Program-made: the position numbers and the translations under genes
Shown: in pieces, positions 43,376 through 51,398 of the stretch
Layout: every line of letters begins with the position of its first letter
How positions within the stretch are numbered: position 1 is the stretch's first letter
From: Polynucleobacter sp. 73C-SIWE
GTDB lineage: Bacteria > Pseudomonadota > Gammaproteobacteria > Burkholderiales > Burkholderiaceae
Direction: 5' to 3'
Length of the DNA: 64,000 bases
NCBI RefSeq assembly: GCF_018882465.1
Contig: NZ_JACVOK010000001.1
Span: 992,001-1,056,000 of the forward strand
Notes under the pieces: model-generated
What the model saw: only the letters and a program-made list of their open reading frames with translations
The model's database searches: none
Told to the model about the DNA's origin: nothing

Positions 43376-44155
43376 ATGACTAGCCATCGCCAACCTGCAG
43401 TATTTGCTGGCCATGGCAGTCCGATGTATGCCATTGAGCCCAATCGCTACACTTCAGCATGGGCATCTCTCGGTAAATCATTAAAACGCCCAGACGCAAT
43501 CTTAGTGATCTCGGCGCATTGGGTAACCCGTGGAGTTTGGGTTACTGCAATGCCAAAACCCAAAACCATTCATGACTTCGGCGGCTTTCCGCAAGAGCTC
43601 TTTGAGATTGAGTATCCCGCTCCAGGTAGTCCTGCTCTAGCAGATCGCATTCAAGAATTGCTGAACGTACCGATCGTGATGGAAGAGAATGAATGGGGTA
43701 TTGATCACGGTGCCTGGTCGGTCCTTAAATATATGTATCCAAATGCAGATGTTCCAGTGGTGCAGTTGAGTCTAGATGGCTCTAAGTCAGCCCGTGAGCA
43801 CTATGAATTAGCAAAGCAACTTCGTCCCTTGCGTGATGAGAATATTCTAATTCTGGCAAGCGGCAATGTAGTACATAACTTGCGCACTATTCATTGGCAA
43901 GAGGATGCAGAGCCCTATCCGTGGGCTAAAGACTTTAATGATTTTTTTACCTCAGAGATTCAAGTAAATCATCATGAGTCTCTGATCAATTGGGAAAAGT
44001 ATGGCGAGGCTGCTCACATGTCGGTTCCGACTGCAGAGCACTACTGGCCCGCTTTATATACTTTAGCTTTACAAGCAGAGGGTGAGCATGCCAAAGTGTA
44101 TACAGACGGCATAGAGATGAGCTCCATCAGTATGCTGGGTTTTTCAATTCAATAA
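43376..44155 (+). CDS. Class III extradiol ring-cleavage dioxygenase (DODA/YgiD type)
   Basis: The 259-residue protein matches the LigB/DODA family: VFAGHGSPMYAIEPN with the first metal histidine, VISAHWVT with the second, and the catalytic-site NVVHNLRTI and SVPTAEHYWPALY blocks. It uses a divalent metal and O2 to open catechol-type rings such as DOPA, although the natural substrate in bacteria is often unclear. It follows the 45-aa membrane protein gene by 9 nt and precedes crcB by 9 nt, so the three likely share a transcript. Confidence 0.88.
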   Translation: MTSHRQPAVFAGHGSPMYAIEPNRYTSAWASLGKSLKRPDAILVISAHWVTRGVWVTAMPKPKTIHDFGGFPQELFEIEYPAPGSPALADRIQELLNVPIVMEENEWGIDHGAWSVLKYMYPNADVPVVQLSLDGSKSAREHYELAKQLRPLRDENILILASGNVVHNLRTIHWQEDAEPYPWAKDFNDFFTSEIQVNHHESLINWEKYGEAAHMSVPTAEHYWPALYTLALQAEGEHAKVYTDGIEMSSISMLGFSIQ

Positions 44156-44164
44156 ATACTGACT

Positions 44165-44542
44165 ATGTGGCTCTCTATCTTCGCGATTTTCTTCGGTGCT
44201 GGCTTTGGTGCCTTGCTAAGAGCGGGATTTAATTTCCTAGTTGTAGGTTCAGCATCCATGATTCCGTTGGGAACCCTGCTATCCAATCTGGTGGGTGGCT
44301 ATCTGATTGGAATTGCGATTGCTTTTTTTGGCAACAATCCAAACCTCACTCCCGAATGGAGGCTGTTTGTGATCACAGGCTTTCTGGGTGGCTTAACTAC
44401 CTTCTCGAGCTTTTCTGCTGAAGTAGTTACTCTGATGCAGCGCGGAGAAATTACCTGGGCCCTAGGAACAGCGCTCCTTCATTTAGTAGGTTCGCTGGTT
44501 TTAACCTTCTTGGGTATCCTGAGTTATCAAGCTCTCAAGTAA
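44165..44542 (+). CDS. crcB: Fluoride efflux channel CrcB (Fluc)
   Basis: The 125-residue protein has four membrane helices and the Fluc signatures [26 protein letters not shown] and [14 protein letters not shown], the latter lining the fluoride pore. It works as an inverted dimer to expel fluoride. I find no fluoride riboswitch upstream; the gene starts 9 nt after the dioxygenase stop. Confidence 0.92.
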   Translation: MWLSIFAIFFGAGFGALLRAGFNFLVVGSASMIPLGTLLSNLVGGYLIGIAIAFFGNNPNLTPEWRLFVITGFLGGLTTFSSFSAEVVTLMQRGEITWALGTALLHLVGSLVLTFLGILSYQALK

Positions 44543-44555
44543 GGATTGAATAGCT

Positions 44556-45533
44556 TCACTCTGGCTTGATGTTGGCCGCCTTAACAACAGCGCTCCATTT
44601 TGCAGACTCTGATTTAATCAGCGCAGCAAACTCTGCTGGACTACCGCCACCAATCTCATTTCCTTGAGAGAGCATGATCTCCCGAATCCCTGGATCCTTC
44701 AGGGCTTCATTCGCAGCGGCATTCAACTTATCAATGATTGCTTTAGGCGTTCCCTTGGGGACAATGAGTCCTTGCCAATTGAGAACCTCAACCTTGGGGT
44801 ATCCCAGTTCAGCAAAGCTCGGTACGTTTGGTAACAGCGGCGAGCGTTTTTTGCTTGTGATCGCAATTGGACGAAGCTTGTCTCCTTTAATGTTTGGTAC
44901 TGCGGAATACATTTGATCAAACATGATGTCAACATTGCCGGCCATGAGATCTGTCAAGGCAGCTGAACCACTTTTGTATGGAACATGAATCATGCTGATG
45001 CCAGCATTGAGCTCAAAGAGCTCTGCAGAAAGCTGGTGGCTTCCACCGATCCCGCCAGACGAGAAGGTGAGGGTATCGGGCTTTCCTTTGGCTGCAGCCA
45101 CAATATCGCCAATGGTTTTGTATGGGGAATTGGGATTCACTACTAATACAAGTGGACCTTTTTCAATCAGCATGACTGGACTCAAATCAACTTCAGGGTC
45201 GTAACGTAAATTACCAAATAGTGTTTTATTCACTGCCATCGGTGCAAAGTTACCCATACCGATCGTGTAACCATCTGGAGCTGCACGGGCAATAAACTCG
45301 GTACCAATATTGCCACCCGCACCAGGCTTGTTATCAATCACCATTGGCTGCTTGAGCAGCACACTCATTTTTTGTGCGAGCTGACGACTGCGGGAGTCTG
45401 CGCTTCCACCAGCACCGTAAGGCACGATGAAATTAATGGGCTTATTTGGGTAATTATTTTGCGCAATAGCAGTCGAGGTGTAGATACCTACAAGACTGAG
45501 TGCACAGATAAAAAATCTTTGAATGAATCGCAT
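44556..45533 (-). CDS. Bug-family substrate-binding protein, second copy
   Basis: From ATG 45533 the product has 325 residues with a signal peptide (MRFIQRFFICALSLVG, ending IAQ) and the Bug pattern: YPNKPINFIVPYGAGGSADSRSRQLA, VIDNKPGAGGNIGTEFIARAAPDGYT, and VPYKSGSAALTDLMAGNVDIMFDQ. An upstream in-frame start at 45614 would run into the chromate transporter gene and precede the signal peptide, so it is rejected. No TctA/TctB genes are adjacent. Confidence 0.88.
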   Translation of the reverse strand: MRFIQRFFICALSLVGIYTSTAIAQNNYPNKPINFIVPYGAGGSADSRSRQLAQKMSVLLKQPMVIDNKPGAGGNIGTEFIARAAPDGYTIGMGNFAPMAVNKTLFGNLRYDPEVDLSPVMLIEKGPLVLVVNPNSPYKTIGDIVAAAKGKPDTLTFSSGGIGGSHQLSAELFELNAGISMIHVPYKSGSAALTDLMAGNVDIMFDQMYSAVPNIKGDKLRPIAITSKKRSPLLPNVPSFAELGYPKVEVLNWQGLIVPKGTPKAIIDKLNAAANEALKDPGIREIMLSQGNEIGGGSPAEFAALIKSESAKWSAVVKAANIKPE

Positions 45534-45553
45534 GCTTGTATCCCAATTCAGGT

Positions 45554-46075
45554 TTAGATTAATCCTAAAACTCCCAGCGCCCCACCAATTGCAATCAAAT
45601 AAAGTGGATGCCAACGTGTAAAGAAGGTAATGGCGATTGTGGCAATCGTCAATAGGTATGCAGCTAAGCTGTGATTAATTTGCAGGGCAATTTCCCATGC
45701 TGAAGAGAGAACTAGGCCAATAGCAAGAGCTGCTGCGGCATACTGAATCGTTTTTTTTCTTAATGGGTTTTTCATTCCCCTAATGAAGCGCTGTAAGAAG
45801 TAAATCAGAATTGACGATGGCCAGGCTATAGCGACGGTAGCTAGGAGTGCACCAATCACACCATAAATATGCCAGCCAATTAAGGTGACAGTCATAAAGT
45901 TAGGGCCTGGTGCAGCTTGGGCTATTGCAAAGTAGTCAGAAAATGTCTGGACATCAATCCAATGCTCTTGATTGACGGCTAGATTAAATAAGACTGGCAA
46001 TAAGGCATTTACTCCGCCAAAGGCAACCAGTGAAAAGGCTGACAGCTTTAAGAAAAGGCTTAGCAAGATACTCAT
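45554..46075 (-). CDS. Chromate transporter family protein, second half
   Basis: The 173-residue membrane protein is one of a pair of single-domain ChrA (CHR) proteins. The FGGVNALLPVLFN and AIAQAAPGPNFMTVTLIGWHIYG segments are typical of the domain, with the conserved PGPN motif. Short CHR proteins come as tandem pairs that together replace one two-domain transporter. Its start overlaps the stop of the partner gene by 4 nt. Confidence 0.85.
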   Translation of the reverse strand: MSILLSLFLKLSAFSLVAFGGVNALLPVLFNLAVNQEHWIDVQTFSDYFAIAQAAPGPNFMTVTLIGWHIYGVIGALLATVAIAWPSSILIYFLQRFIRGMKNPLRKKTIQYAAAALAIGLVLSSAWEIALQINHSLAAYLLTIATIAITFFTRWHPLYLIAIGGALGVLGLI

Positions 46076-46611
46076 AGAACTTGCGCCTTTTTTCTCGCCA
46101 AGAAGATTGCAATCGGAGAAACCAGCAGGACAACGTAACCTAAACCAAGATGGAATACTGTGGCAGCAATGATGGTGAGAATCACAACCAGAAACATCGC
46201 TGGGTAACGAAATTCATCCCGTAGCATCTTGAAGCCTGTTGAGGCTATTAAGCCAACCCCTACCGCTGATATACCACGTAGGAGGCCCTTAACGGATTCG
46301 AGATAGCTGTAGTGCTCATAAAGCAGTGCCAAACATAATACGATTGCAATAGGCCCCAAAGATAAGCCAAGAATTGCGGCTAATGCACCTCTTGCTCCTG
46401 CAAATCTAGATCCAACGCACACCGCTAGATTCATAATGTTCGGGCCTGGAACAATTTGGCAAATTCCTAAAATCGCACTAAATTCTTCAGAGGTCAAAAC
46501 CTTGTCGCGCTCTACTAAAGTGCGACGCGCCCAGGGAAGGACGCCGCCAAAACCAGACATCCCGATCTTGCTAAAGCTGATAAAAAGTTGTTTAGGCGTG
46601 AGTGTTTTCAA
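46072..46611 (-). CDS. Chromate transporter family protein, first half
   Basis: The 179-residue partner of the preceding protein has FSKIGMSGFGGVLPWARRTLV and the QIVPGPNIMNLAVCVGSRFAG motif of N-terminal CHR domains, with about six hydrophobic segments. Pairs of this type export chromate in some bacteria, but the natural anion is uncertain. It is 12 nt downstream of the 2-hydroxyacid dehydrogenase gene on the same strand. Confidence 0.85.
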   Translation of the reverse strand: MKTLTPKQLFISFSKIGMSGFGGVLPWARRTLVERDKVLTSEEFSAILGICQIVPGPNIMNLAVCVGSRFAGARGALAAILGLSLGPIAIVLCLALLYEHYSYLESVKGLLRGISAVGVGLIASTGFKMLRDEFRYPAMFLVVILTIIAATVFHLGLGYVVLLVSPIAIFLARKKAQVL

Positions 46612-46623
46612 AATGCGCGAAAT

Positions 46624-47601
46624 TTATTGAGGCTTAAATGGATGAGGCACTGGCTTTTGTTCCAGCCATGCCTCTAAAGTTTCAGTAATGCCTTTAGAGA
46701 AGGCGGCAAAAATAGGCTCAGCAATAAAACCAAGGTGCGGTGTCACGAGTAAGTTCGGCGTATTGCGCAGAAGATCCTTTTCAGGCAAAGGCTCAATATC
46801 AAATACATCTACAGCTGCTTGCCCAGGTTTGCCTGCAGCAAGAGCCTTTTGTAAATCTGTCATATTGATGAGGGCGGAGCGTGACGTGTTTACTAAGATA
46901 GAGTCTGGTCGCATTAAATCTAATTGATCGGCGCTAATCAAACCCTTGGTACCGGGTCCTGCTACCAAGTGCATGGTGACAACCTTAGAAGTTTTGAGTA
47001 ACTCTTCCATGCTGACGGACTTGGCATTCTCGGCAGCAGCACGCTCTGGGGTCATACGTGGACTCCAGGTAAGCACCTCCATACCAAAAGCTGCGCCGAC
47101 GCGAGCTACACGACTCCCAATTGCACCAAGCCCCATGACACCCAAGCGCTCTCCAGAGAGCATTGGCAGCACTGAGAGTGAGTCGCGCCAAACACCAGAA
47201 GCGATGAGTTTGTTTTGTTCAATGAGGCGTTTAGAGGCCCCTAAAATTAAAGCCCAAGTAAGTTCTGCCGTAGTTTCTTTAGAGGGGCCACCTGGTGTGC
47301 AAGCCATGGGAATATTACGAGACACTAGGGATGCTGCTTCAAGGGTGCCATTACGCTCCCCAGTAAACATTAAAAACTTTAGCTTTGGTAGGCGCGCAAT
47401 CAGCGCCTCATTAAATGGTGAGCGATCGCGCACAATCGCAATTGCATCAGCATCTTTAACGGCTTCATATAAAGCCTCATCACGCAAAGGCTCGTGATGA
47501 ATGGTCAACTTTGCATTTTGATCCAACTTATCCCAGCTTGAAAAACGACGCAGGGCGCGCTCATAATCCCCTAAGATGACAATGTTTGGTAATGAGGCCA
47601 T
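46624..47601 (-). CDS. D-2-hydroxyacid dehydrogenase family protein, second copy
   Basis: The 325-residue enzyme has LGVMGLGAIGSRVARVGAAFG (NAD site), VNTSRSALIN with the substrate arginine, DIEPLPEKDLL with the glutamate and VTPHLGF with the catalytic histidine. It is only distantly similar to the copy at 39149 and closer to the phosphoglycerate-dehydrogenase-like group. Substrate unknown. It heads the short operon with the chromate transporter pair (12-nt gap). A minus-strand terminator lies upstream at 47653. Confidence 0.86.
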   Translation of the reverse strand: MASLPNIVILGDYERALRRFSSWDKLDQNAKLTIHHEPLRDEALYEAVKDADAIAIVRDRSPFNEALIARLPKLKFLMFTGERNGTLEAASLVSRNIPMACTPGGPSKETTAELTWALILGASKRLIEQNKLIASGVWRDSLSVLPMLSGERLGVMGLGAIGSRVARVGAAFGMEVLTWSPRMTPERAAAENAKSVSMEELLKTSKVVTMHLVAGPGTKGLISADQLDLMRPDSILVNTSRSALINMTDLQKALAAGKPGQAAVDVFDIEPLPEKDLLRNTPNLLVTPHLGFIAEPIFAAFSKGITETLEAWLEQKPVPHPFKPQ

Positions 47602-47652
47602 AGAAATACTTTCTGAAGAATTAGTCCTAGGTGCAAAGGAGTGTTGAGTGTG

Positions 47653-47678
47653 GATAAAAAAATCGGCATTGGCCGATT
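47653..47678 (-). terminator. Minus-strand intrinsic terminator
   Basis: A perfect 7-bp stem AATCGGC / GCCGATT (47661-47667 and 47672-47678, loop 4 nt) reads on the minus strand into TTTTTATCC (with two more T pairs in the stem foot). It can only stop minus-strand transcription arriving from the trhO side, before the 2-hydroxyacid dehydrogenase gene. Confidence 0.7.
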
Positions 47679-47784
47679 AATGGCTTGAGACATCCTTAGG
47701 TCTGTACGATTGTTTTGTATGAATATAATTCTGGTGTAATAAGTTTACTATTGATGAGTAATCTATTTTGACGAAGGAAACCCT

Positions 47785-48087
47785 ATGATTTTGGAGCATT
47801 GCGACATTGAAATTGACCCGTCTAAGCATAAAGACTTCGAGGAAGCCATTGTGCAGGGGGTTGAGACTGTGATTGCTAAGGCAAAAGGGTTTCGTGGGTA
47901 CAAGGTAAATCACAGCATGGAAACCCCATCTCGCTATTTATTGCTGATTTACTGGGACACTCTAGAGAATCATACGGTCGATTTCCGGGGATCTGCAGCC
48001 TTTGCAGATTGGCGTGCCATTGTTGGGCCATACTTCGCAAAGCCACCCCATGTAGAGCATATGACTTTGGTTGCTAAGTCAGTCTAA
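47785..48087 (+). CDS. Antibiotic biosynthesis monooxygenase (ABM) family protein
   Basis: The 100-residue protein is a single dimeric alpha/beta barrel-type ABM domain: ILEHCDIEIDPSKHKDFEEAIVQG, the FRGYKVNHSMETPSRYLLLIYWDTLENH strand region and FADWRAIVGPYFAKPP. Such small proteins are monooxygenases or ligand-binding dimers; the function is unclear. It faces trhO tail to tail with 5 nt between. Confidence 0.8.
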   Translation: MILEHCDIEIDPSKHKDFEEAIVQGVETVIAKAKGFRGYKVNHSMETPSRYLLLIYWDTLENHTVDFRGSAAFADWRAIVGPYFAKPPHVEHMTLVAKSV

Positions 48088-48092
48088 ATTAT

Positions 48093-48863
48093 TTAACCTA
48101 CTTTCAGCTTTTTCCTAATCGAGCGCTCGACAGGAATAGAGTCAAGATTCGGCTCAAGGGCTTCGCGTTCATCAAAGACAAAGCAACTGCCTTGGTAGTG
48201 TGCGGAGCCAACTTCCTCAAAATATTTCAGAATGCCACCTTCGAGTTGGTAGCTATGTTGCATTCCAATCTCACGCATATAAAGACCTGATTTTTCACAA
48301 CGAATACCACCAGTACAAAAACTCACTAAGGTTTTGTCTGCAAGCTCATCTTTATGGGCTGTAATGGCCTGCGGAAATTCTGTGAACTTTTCAATATTGA
48401 AGTGCAGAGCATTTTCGAATGTACCGTAGTCGACTTCAAATGCATTACGAGTATCTACCATCACTACGGGGCGTCCCAGATCATCGGTGCCGCGATCAAG
48501 CCACTCTTTTAATTTCTTTGGGGTAATAAACTTGGCGCGACCTTCTTCAGGACGAATCGCAGGGTGGTTCATGCGAATAATTTCGTTCTTGAGTTTGATC
48601 AGCATCTTTTTAAACGGTTGTTCGTCTGACCAACTTTCTTTTGCTTGGAGCGGCTGAAAGCGAGCGTCTTCACGCAGCCAATCTAAAAAGCCGCGCAACT
48701 CTATCTCTTTGCCAGCTAGAAACATATTGATACCTTCGCCAGTGAGCAGAATGGTCCCTTTTAGTCCACGGCTATTACATTCGTTCAGCATTTTGGTGCG
48801 CAAGTCTGGCAGGCCATCCAGGCTGACAAATAAATATGCGGCAATATTCAGAATCGACTTCAT
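48093..48863 (-). CDS. trhO: tRNA uridine-34 hydroxylase TrhO (rhodanese-domain, YceA type)
   Basis: From ATG 48863 the product has 256 residues: an N-terminal acylphosphatase-like domain with LKGTILLTGEGINMFLAG, then a rhodanese domain with the DTRNAFEVDYG strand and the catalytic-site SFCTGGIRCEKSG loop with its cysteine. TrhO makes 5-hydroxyuridine at tRNA position 34 with oxygen. It is shorter than the E. coli protein because the C-terminal extension is missing, as in many betaproteobacteria. A TTG at 48878 could add five residues. Confidence 0.87.
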   Translation of the reverse strand: MKSILNIAAYLFVSLDGLPDLRTKMLNECNSRGLKGTILLTGEGINMFLAGKEIELRGFLDWLREDARFQPLQAKESWSDEQPFKKMLIKLKNEIIRMNHPAIRPEEGRAKFITPKKLKEWLDRGTDDLGRPVVMVDTRNAFEVDYGTFENALHFNIEKFTEFPQAITAHKDELADKTLVSFCTGGIRCEKSGLYMREIGMQHSYQLEGGILKYFEEVGSAHYQGSCFVFDEREALEPNLDSIPVERSIRKKLKVG

Positions 48864-48951
48864 TTCTTCTCTCTTCAAGCTACTCCGTCATTATCGAGCA
48901 AATAGACCTTGGGGGTGGTAATCTTGAGGTCTTATTCAAAGGAGACAACCC

Positions 48952-49953
48952 ATGCTGCATCTAGCTAAAATGGCCAAAAGAGTCCTATTTCTAGGCTTGT
49001 TTACCTTAGGGGCGGCCAGTATGGCACTTGCCCAGACGGCTGGAGTGGGTACTTGGCCTACCCAAAAACCGATTCGGATCATTGCAGTATTTCCACCAGG
49101 TGGATCAGTTGACCAAGTTGCACGTGTGTTGGCTCCAGCTTTGCAATCCGAGTTAAAGCAAAACGTCATTGTGGAAAACATTGGTGGCGCATCTGGTGTG
49201 ATTGGTACTGCAGCATTGACGAGGGCTGATGCAGATGGCTATACCTTTGCTGTGGTATTTGATACGCATGGTGTTAATCCCAGTCTCAAAGATAAACTGC
49301 CCTACGATACGATTAAAGATATCGCACCTGTAATTTTGATAGGTACTTCACCAATGGTTTTGGTGGCAAGTAAAAATTCAGGCATCACCAGTTTCAAGCA
49401 GCTGACAGAGATGTCTAAGGCAGGCAAACCATTTAGTTACGGCTCTATTGGTATTGGTAGCTTGGGGCACTTATCAATGGCGCGTCTTGCTAAGCAAGCG
49501 GGCTTTGATTGGAATCACATTCCTTATCGTGGCGGCGGTCCATTAATGCAGGACGCTTTAGGTGGACAGGTACAGCTAGCTGTTGGTTCAGAGTTCTTGG
49601 TCAAACCCCATGTGGATAGTGGCGGCGTAATTCCTTTGGTGATTACGACGGCTAAGCGAACCGCCGCTTTGCCGAATGTGCCTACGGTTTCTGAAAGTGG
49701 CTTCCCTGGTTTTAATGCGCCAGCATGGTGGGCGGTGTTAGCGCCAGGAAAAACTCCACCTGCGATTGTAGATGCGATGAATAAAGCTTTAAACAAAGCC
49801 TTAAAAACCCCGGCAGTTGCTGAGAAATTTAAATCTCAGGGGATTGAGGTTATTGGTGGTACCTCTGAAACCGCCCGTGAATTTATTGGTAAACAAATTG
49901 GTATTTGGGGCAAGTTCGTGATTGAGAACAACATTAAAGAAGCTGCTCAGTAG
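48952..49953 (+). CDS. Bug-family substrate-binding protein, third copy
   Basis: The 333-residue product has a signal peptide (about 1-27, ending ALAQ) and the Bug pattern: WPTQKPIRIIAVFPPGGSVDQVARVLAP, NVIVENIGGASGVIGTAALTRADADGYT, IPYRGGGPLMQDALGGQVQLA. It precedes a carboxymuconolactone-decarboxylase-family gene by 9 nt. Membrane subunits of the transporter are not nearby. Confidence 0.88.
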   Translation: MLHLAKMAKRVLFLGLFTLGAASMALAQTAGVGTWPTQKPIRIIAVFPPGGSVDQVARVLAPALQSELKQNVIVENIGGASGVIGTAALTRADADGYTFAVVFDTHGVNPSLKDKLPYDTIKDIAPVILIGTSPMVLVASKNSGITSFKQLTEMSKAGKPFSYGSIGIGSLGHLSMARLAKQAGFDWNHIPYRGGGPLMQDALGGQVQLAVGSEFLVKPHVDSGGVIPLVITTAKRTAALPNVPTVSESGFPGFNAPAWWAVLAPGKTPPAIVDAMNKALNKALKTPAVAEKFKSQGIEVIGGTSETAREFIGKQIGIWGKFVIENNIKEAAQ

Positions 49954-49962
49954 AAAGAAGAT

Positions 49963-50514
49963 ATGTCTGAACGTTTAATTCCTTATCAACCAATGGATTT
50001 AGCAGAGCCAGCTGAGCTAGTTGCCGCTATTCGCAAAAGACGTGGTGGTCAGTTTATTAATTTAGACCGCATGCTTCTTCACAGCGTTCCAATCGCGGAG
50101 GGTTGGAATCATTTCATTGGCGAAATTCGGAACAATCTTTCTTTAGATCCTAAGCTGCGTGAGCTCGCAATGTGTGGCGTAGCAGTTCTGAATGGTGCAG
50201 AGTACGAGTTTTTTCATCATGCCCCTCCTTTTAAGAAGGCTGGAGGCACTGAAGAGCAAGTACAAGGACTTCGATTGATTGGGCAGGCTAGCTTTCCAAG
50301 AAAGCTCTTTACTCAAGTTGAAAATGATGCCGCTGATTTAACTTTTCAGATGACTCGTCAGATCAAAGTGGATTCTGAATTAATGAAGCGCCTGCAAAAA
50401 GAATTGGGTAGCACCGATACGGTTGAGTTAGTTACCGTGATTGCCGCTTACAACATGGTGTCCCGTTTCTTGATTGCTTTAGATGTCAATCCTGAAGATC
50501 ATCCTCCGGCTTAA
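49963..50514 (+). CDS. Carboxymuconolactone decarboxylase family protein
   Basis: The 183-residue helical protein has the family core LDPKLRELAMCGVAVLNGAEYEFFHHAPPFKKAGGTEEQVQGL. The C-x2-C pair of AhpD-type peroxidase members is absent, so it belongs to the decarboxylase-like branch, where enzyme activity is often unproven. It sits 9 nt after the Bug gene and 15 nt before pirin, consistent with a transcript for handling an aromatic or carboxylic compound. Confidence 0.82.
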   Translation: MSERLIPYQPMDLAEPAELVAAIRKRRGGQFINLDRMLLHSVPIAEGWNHFIGEIRNNLSLDPKLRELAMCGVAVLNGAEYEFFHHAPPFKKAGGTEEQVQGLRLIGQASFPRKLFTQVENDAADLTFQMTRQIKVDSELMKRLQKELGSTDTVELVTVIAAYNMVSRFLIALDVNPEDHPPA

Positions 50515-50529
50515 TTGAATGCCCAATAG

Positions 50530-51384
50530 ATGATCCGTAATATTCAAACTGTTATTCCTGGTGTTGCCACTTCAGATGGTGCAGGCGTTAAGCTGCGCCG
50601 TAGTCTTGGTGGTCAGCAGCAAGTCAGATTAGATCCATTCTTGATGCTCGATGAGTTTTCATCCAATGATCCAAATGACTATGTTGCAGGCTTTCCGGCC
50701 CATCCACATCGAGGTTTTGAGACTGTTACCTATATGCTTGAAGGCCATATGTTGCATGAGGATCATTTAGGCAATCAGGGTCATCTCAAGACGGGTGGTG
50801 TGCAGTGGATGACAGCTGGGCGCGGCATTATTCATTCAGAGATGCCACAGCAGGTGAGTGGTGCAATGCGCGGCTTTCAATTGTGGATTAATTTACCCGC
50901 AGTGGAAAAGATGAAGCCTGCAGGATACAAAGATATTCAAGTAGAAGATATTCCGAAGTTATCCCTTGCTAACGGCGGTTCTGTAAAAGTGATTGCGGGA
51001 TCCTATAAAGAAGAGGGCAATGAAGTTCAAGGCCCAATTCAGGGAATTACAACATCACCATTATTTCTAGATGTCCACCTACCACCTAATACAGAATTTG
51101 AGCATCACATCCCTAAAGAGCTCAATGCATTTATCTATGTATATGAAGGTGATCTTGAGGTAGGTGGCCCTATGCGGCCAGCTCCCAAGCAAGCAGCGAG
51201 TGTGCTTGGTGATGGTGATCGCTTAAAAGCCAAGTCAGGAGAATCGGGCGCGCAGTTCATTGTGCTAGCAGCCCTGCCTTTGCATGAGCCGATTGTGCAG
51301 TATGGCCCCTTTGTAATGAACACACGGGCTGAGATTGAACAAGCAATTAGTGATTATCAAAACAATCGCTTTGTGGTCGCCTAG
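50530..51384 (+). CDS. Pirin family protein (cupin-type quercetinase-like)
   Basis: The 284-residue bicupin has the pirin iron motif in FPAHPHRGFETVTYMLEGHMLHED (two histidines) and GRGIIHSEMP (His and Glu), then a second cupin domain. Pirins are iron dioxygenases or redox-sensitive regulators. Length is normal. It is co-directional with the carboxymuconolactone-type gene and the methyltransferase gene. Confidence 0.9.
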   Translation: MIRNIQTVIPGVATSDGAGVKLRRSLGGQQQVRLDPFLMLDEFSSNDPNDYVAGFPAHPHRGFETVTYMLEGHMLHEDHLGNQGHLKTGGVQWMTAGRGIIHSEMPQQVSGAMRGFQLWINLPAVEKMKPAGYKDIQVEDIPKLSLANGGSVKVIAGSYKEEGNEVQGPIQGITTSPLFLDVHLPPNTEFEHHIPKELNAFIYVYEGDLEVGGPMRPAPKQAASVLGDGDRLKAKSGESGAQFIVLAALPLHEPIVQYGPFVMNTRAEIEQAISDYQNNRFVVA

Positions 51385-51398
51385 GTGCTACTGAAGTG

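Noticed and set aside
43367..44165. Fluoride riboswitch ahead of crcB
   Set aside because: Looked for the crcB-motif consensus before the gene and before the likely operon start; only short intergenic gaps of about 9 nt exist and no match was seen.
45534..45614. 27-codon N-terminal extension of the second Bug protein
   Set aside because: It overlaps the chromate transporter gene and would put residues before a normal signal peptide, which begins at the ATG at 45533.
46946..47497. 183-codon open frame on the plus strand opposite the second 2-hydroxyacid dehydrogenase
   Set aside because: The minus strand encodes a complete enzyme with all catalytic motifs; the plus-strand product is rich in S, R and P with no domain pattern, as expected for an antisense shadow.
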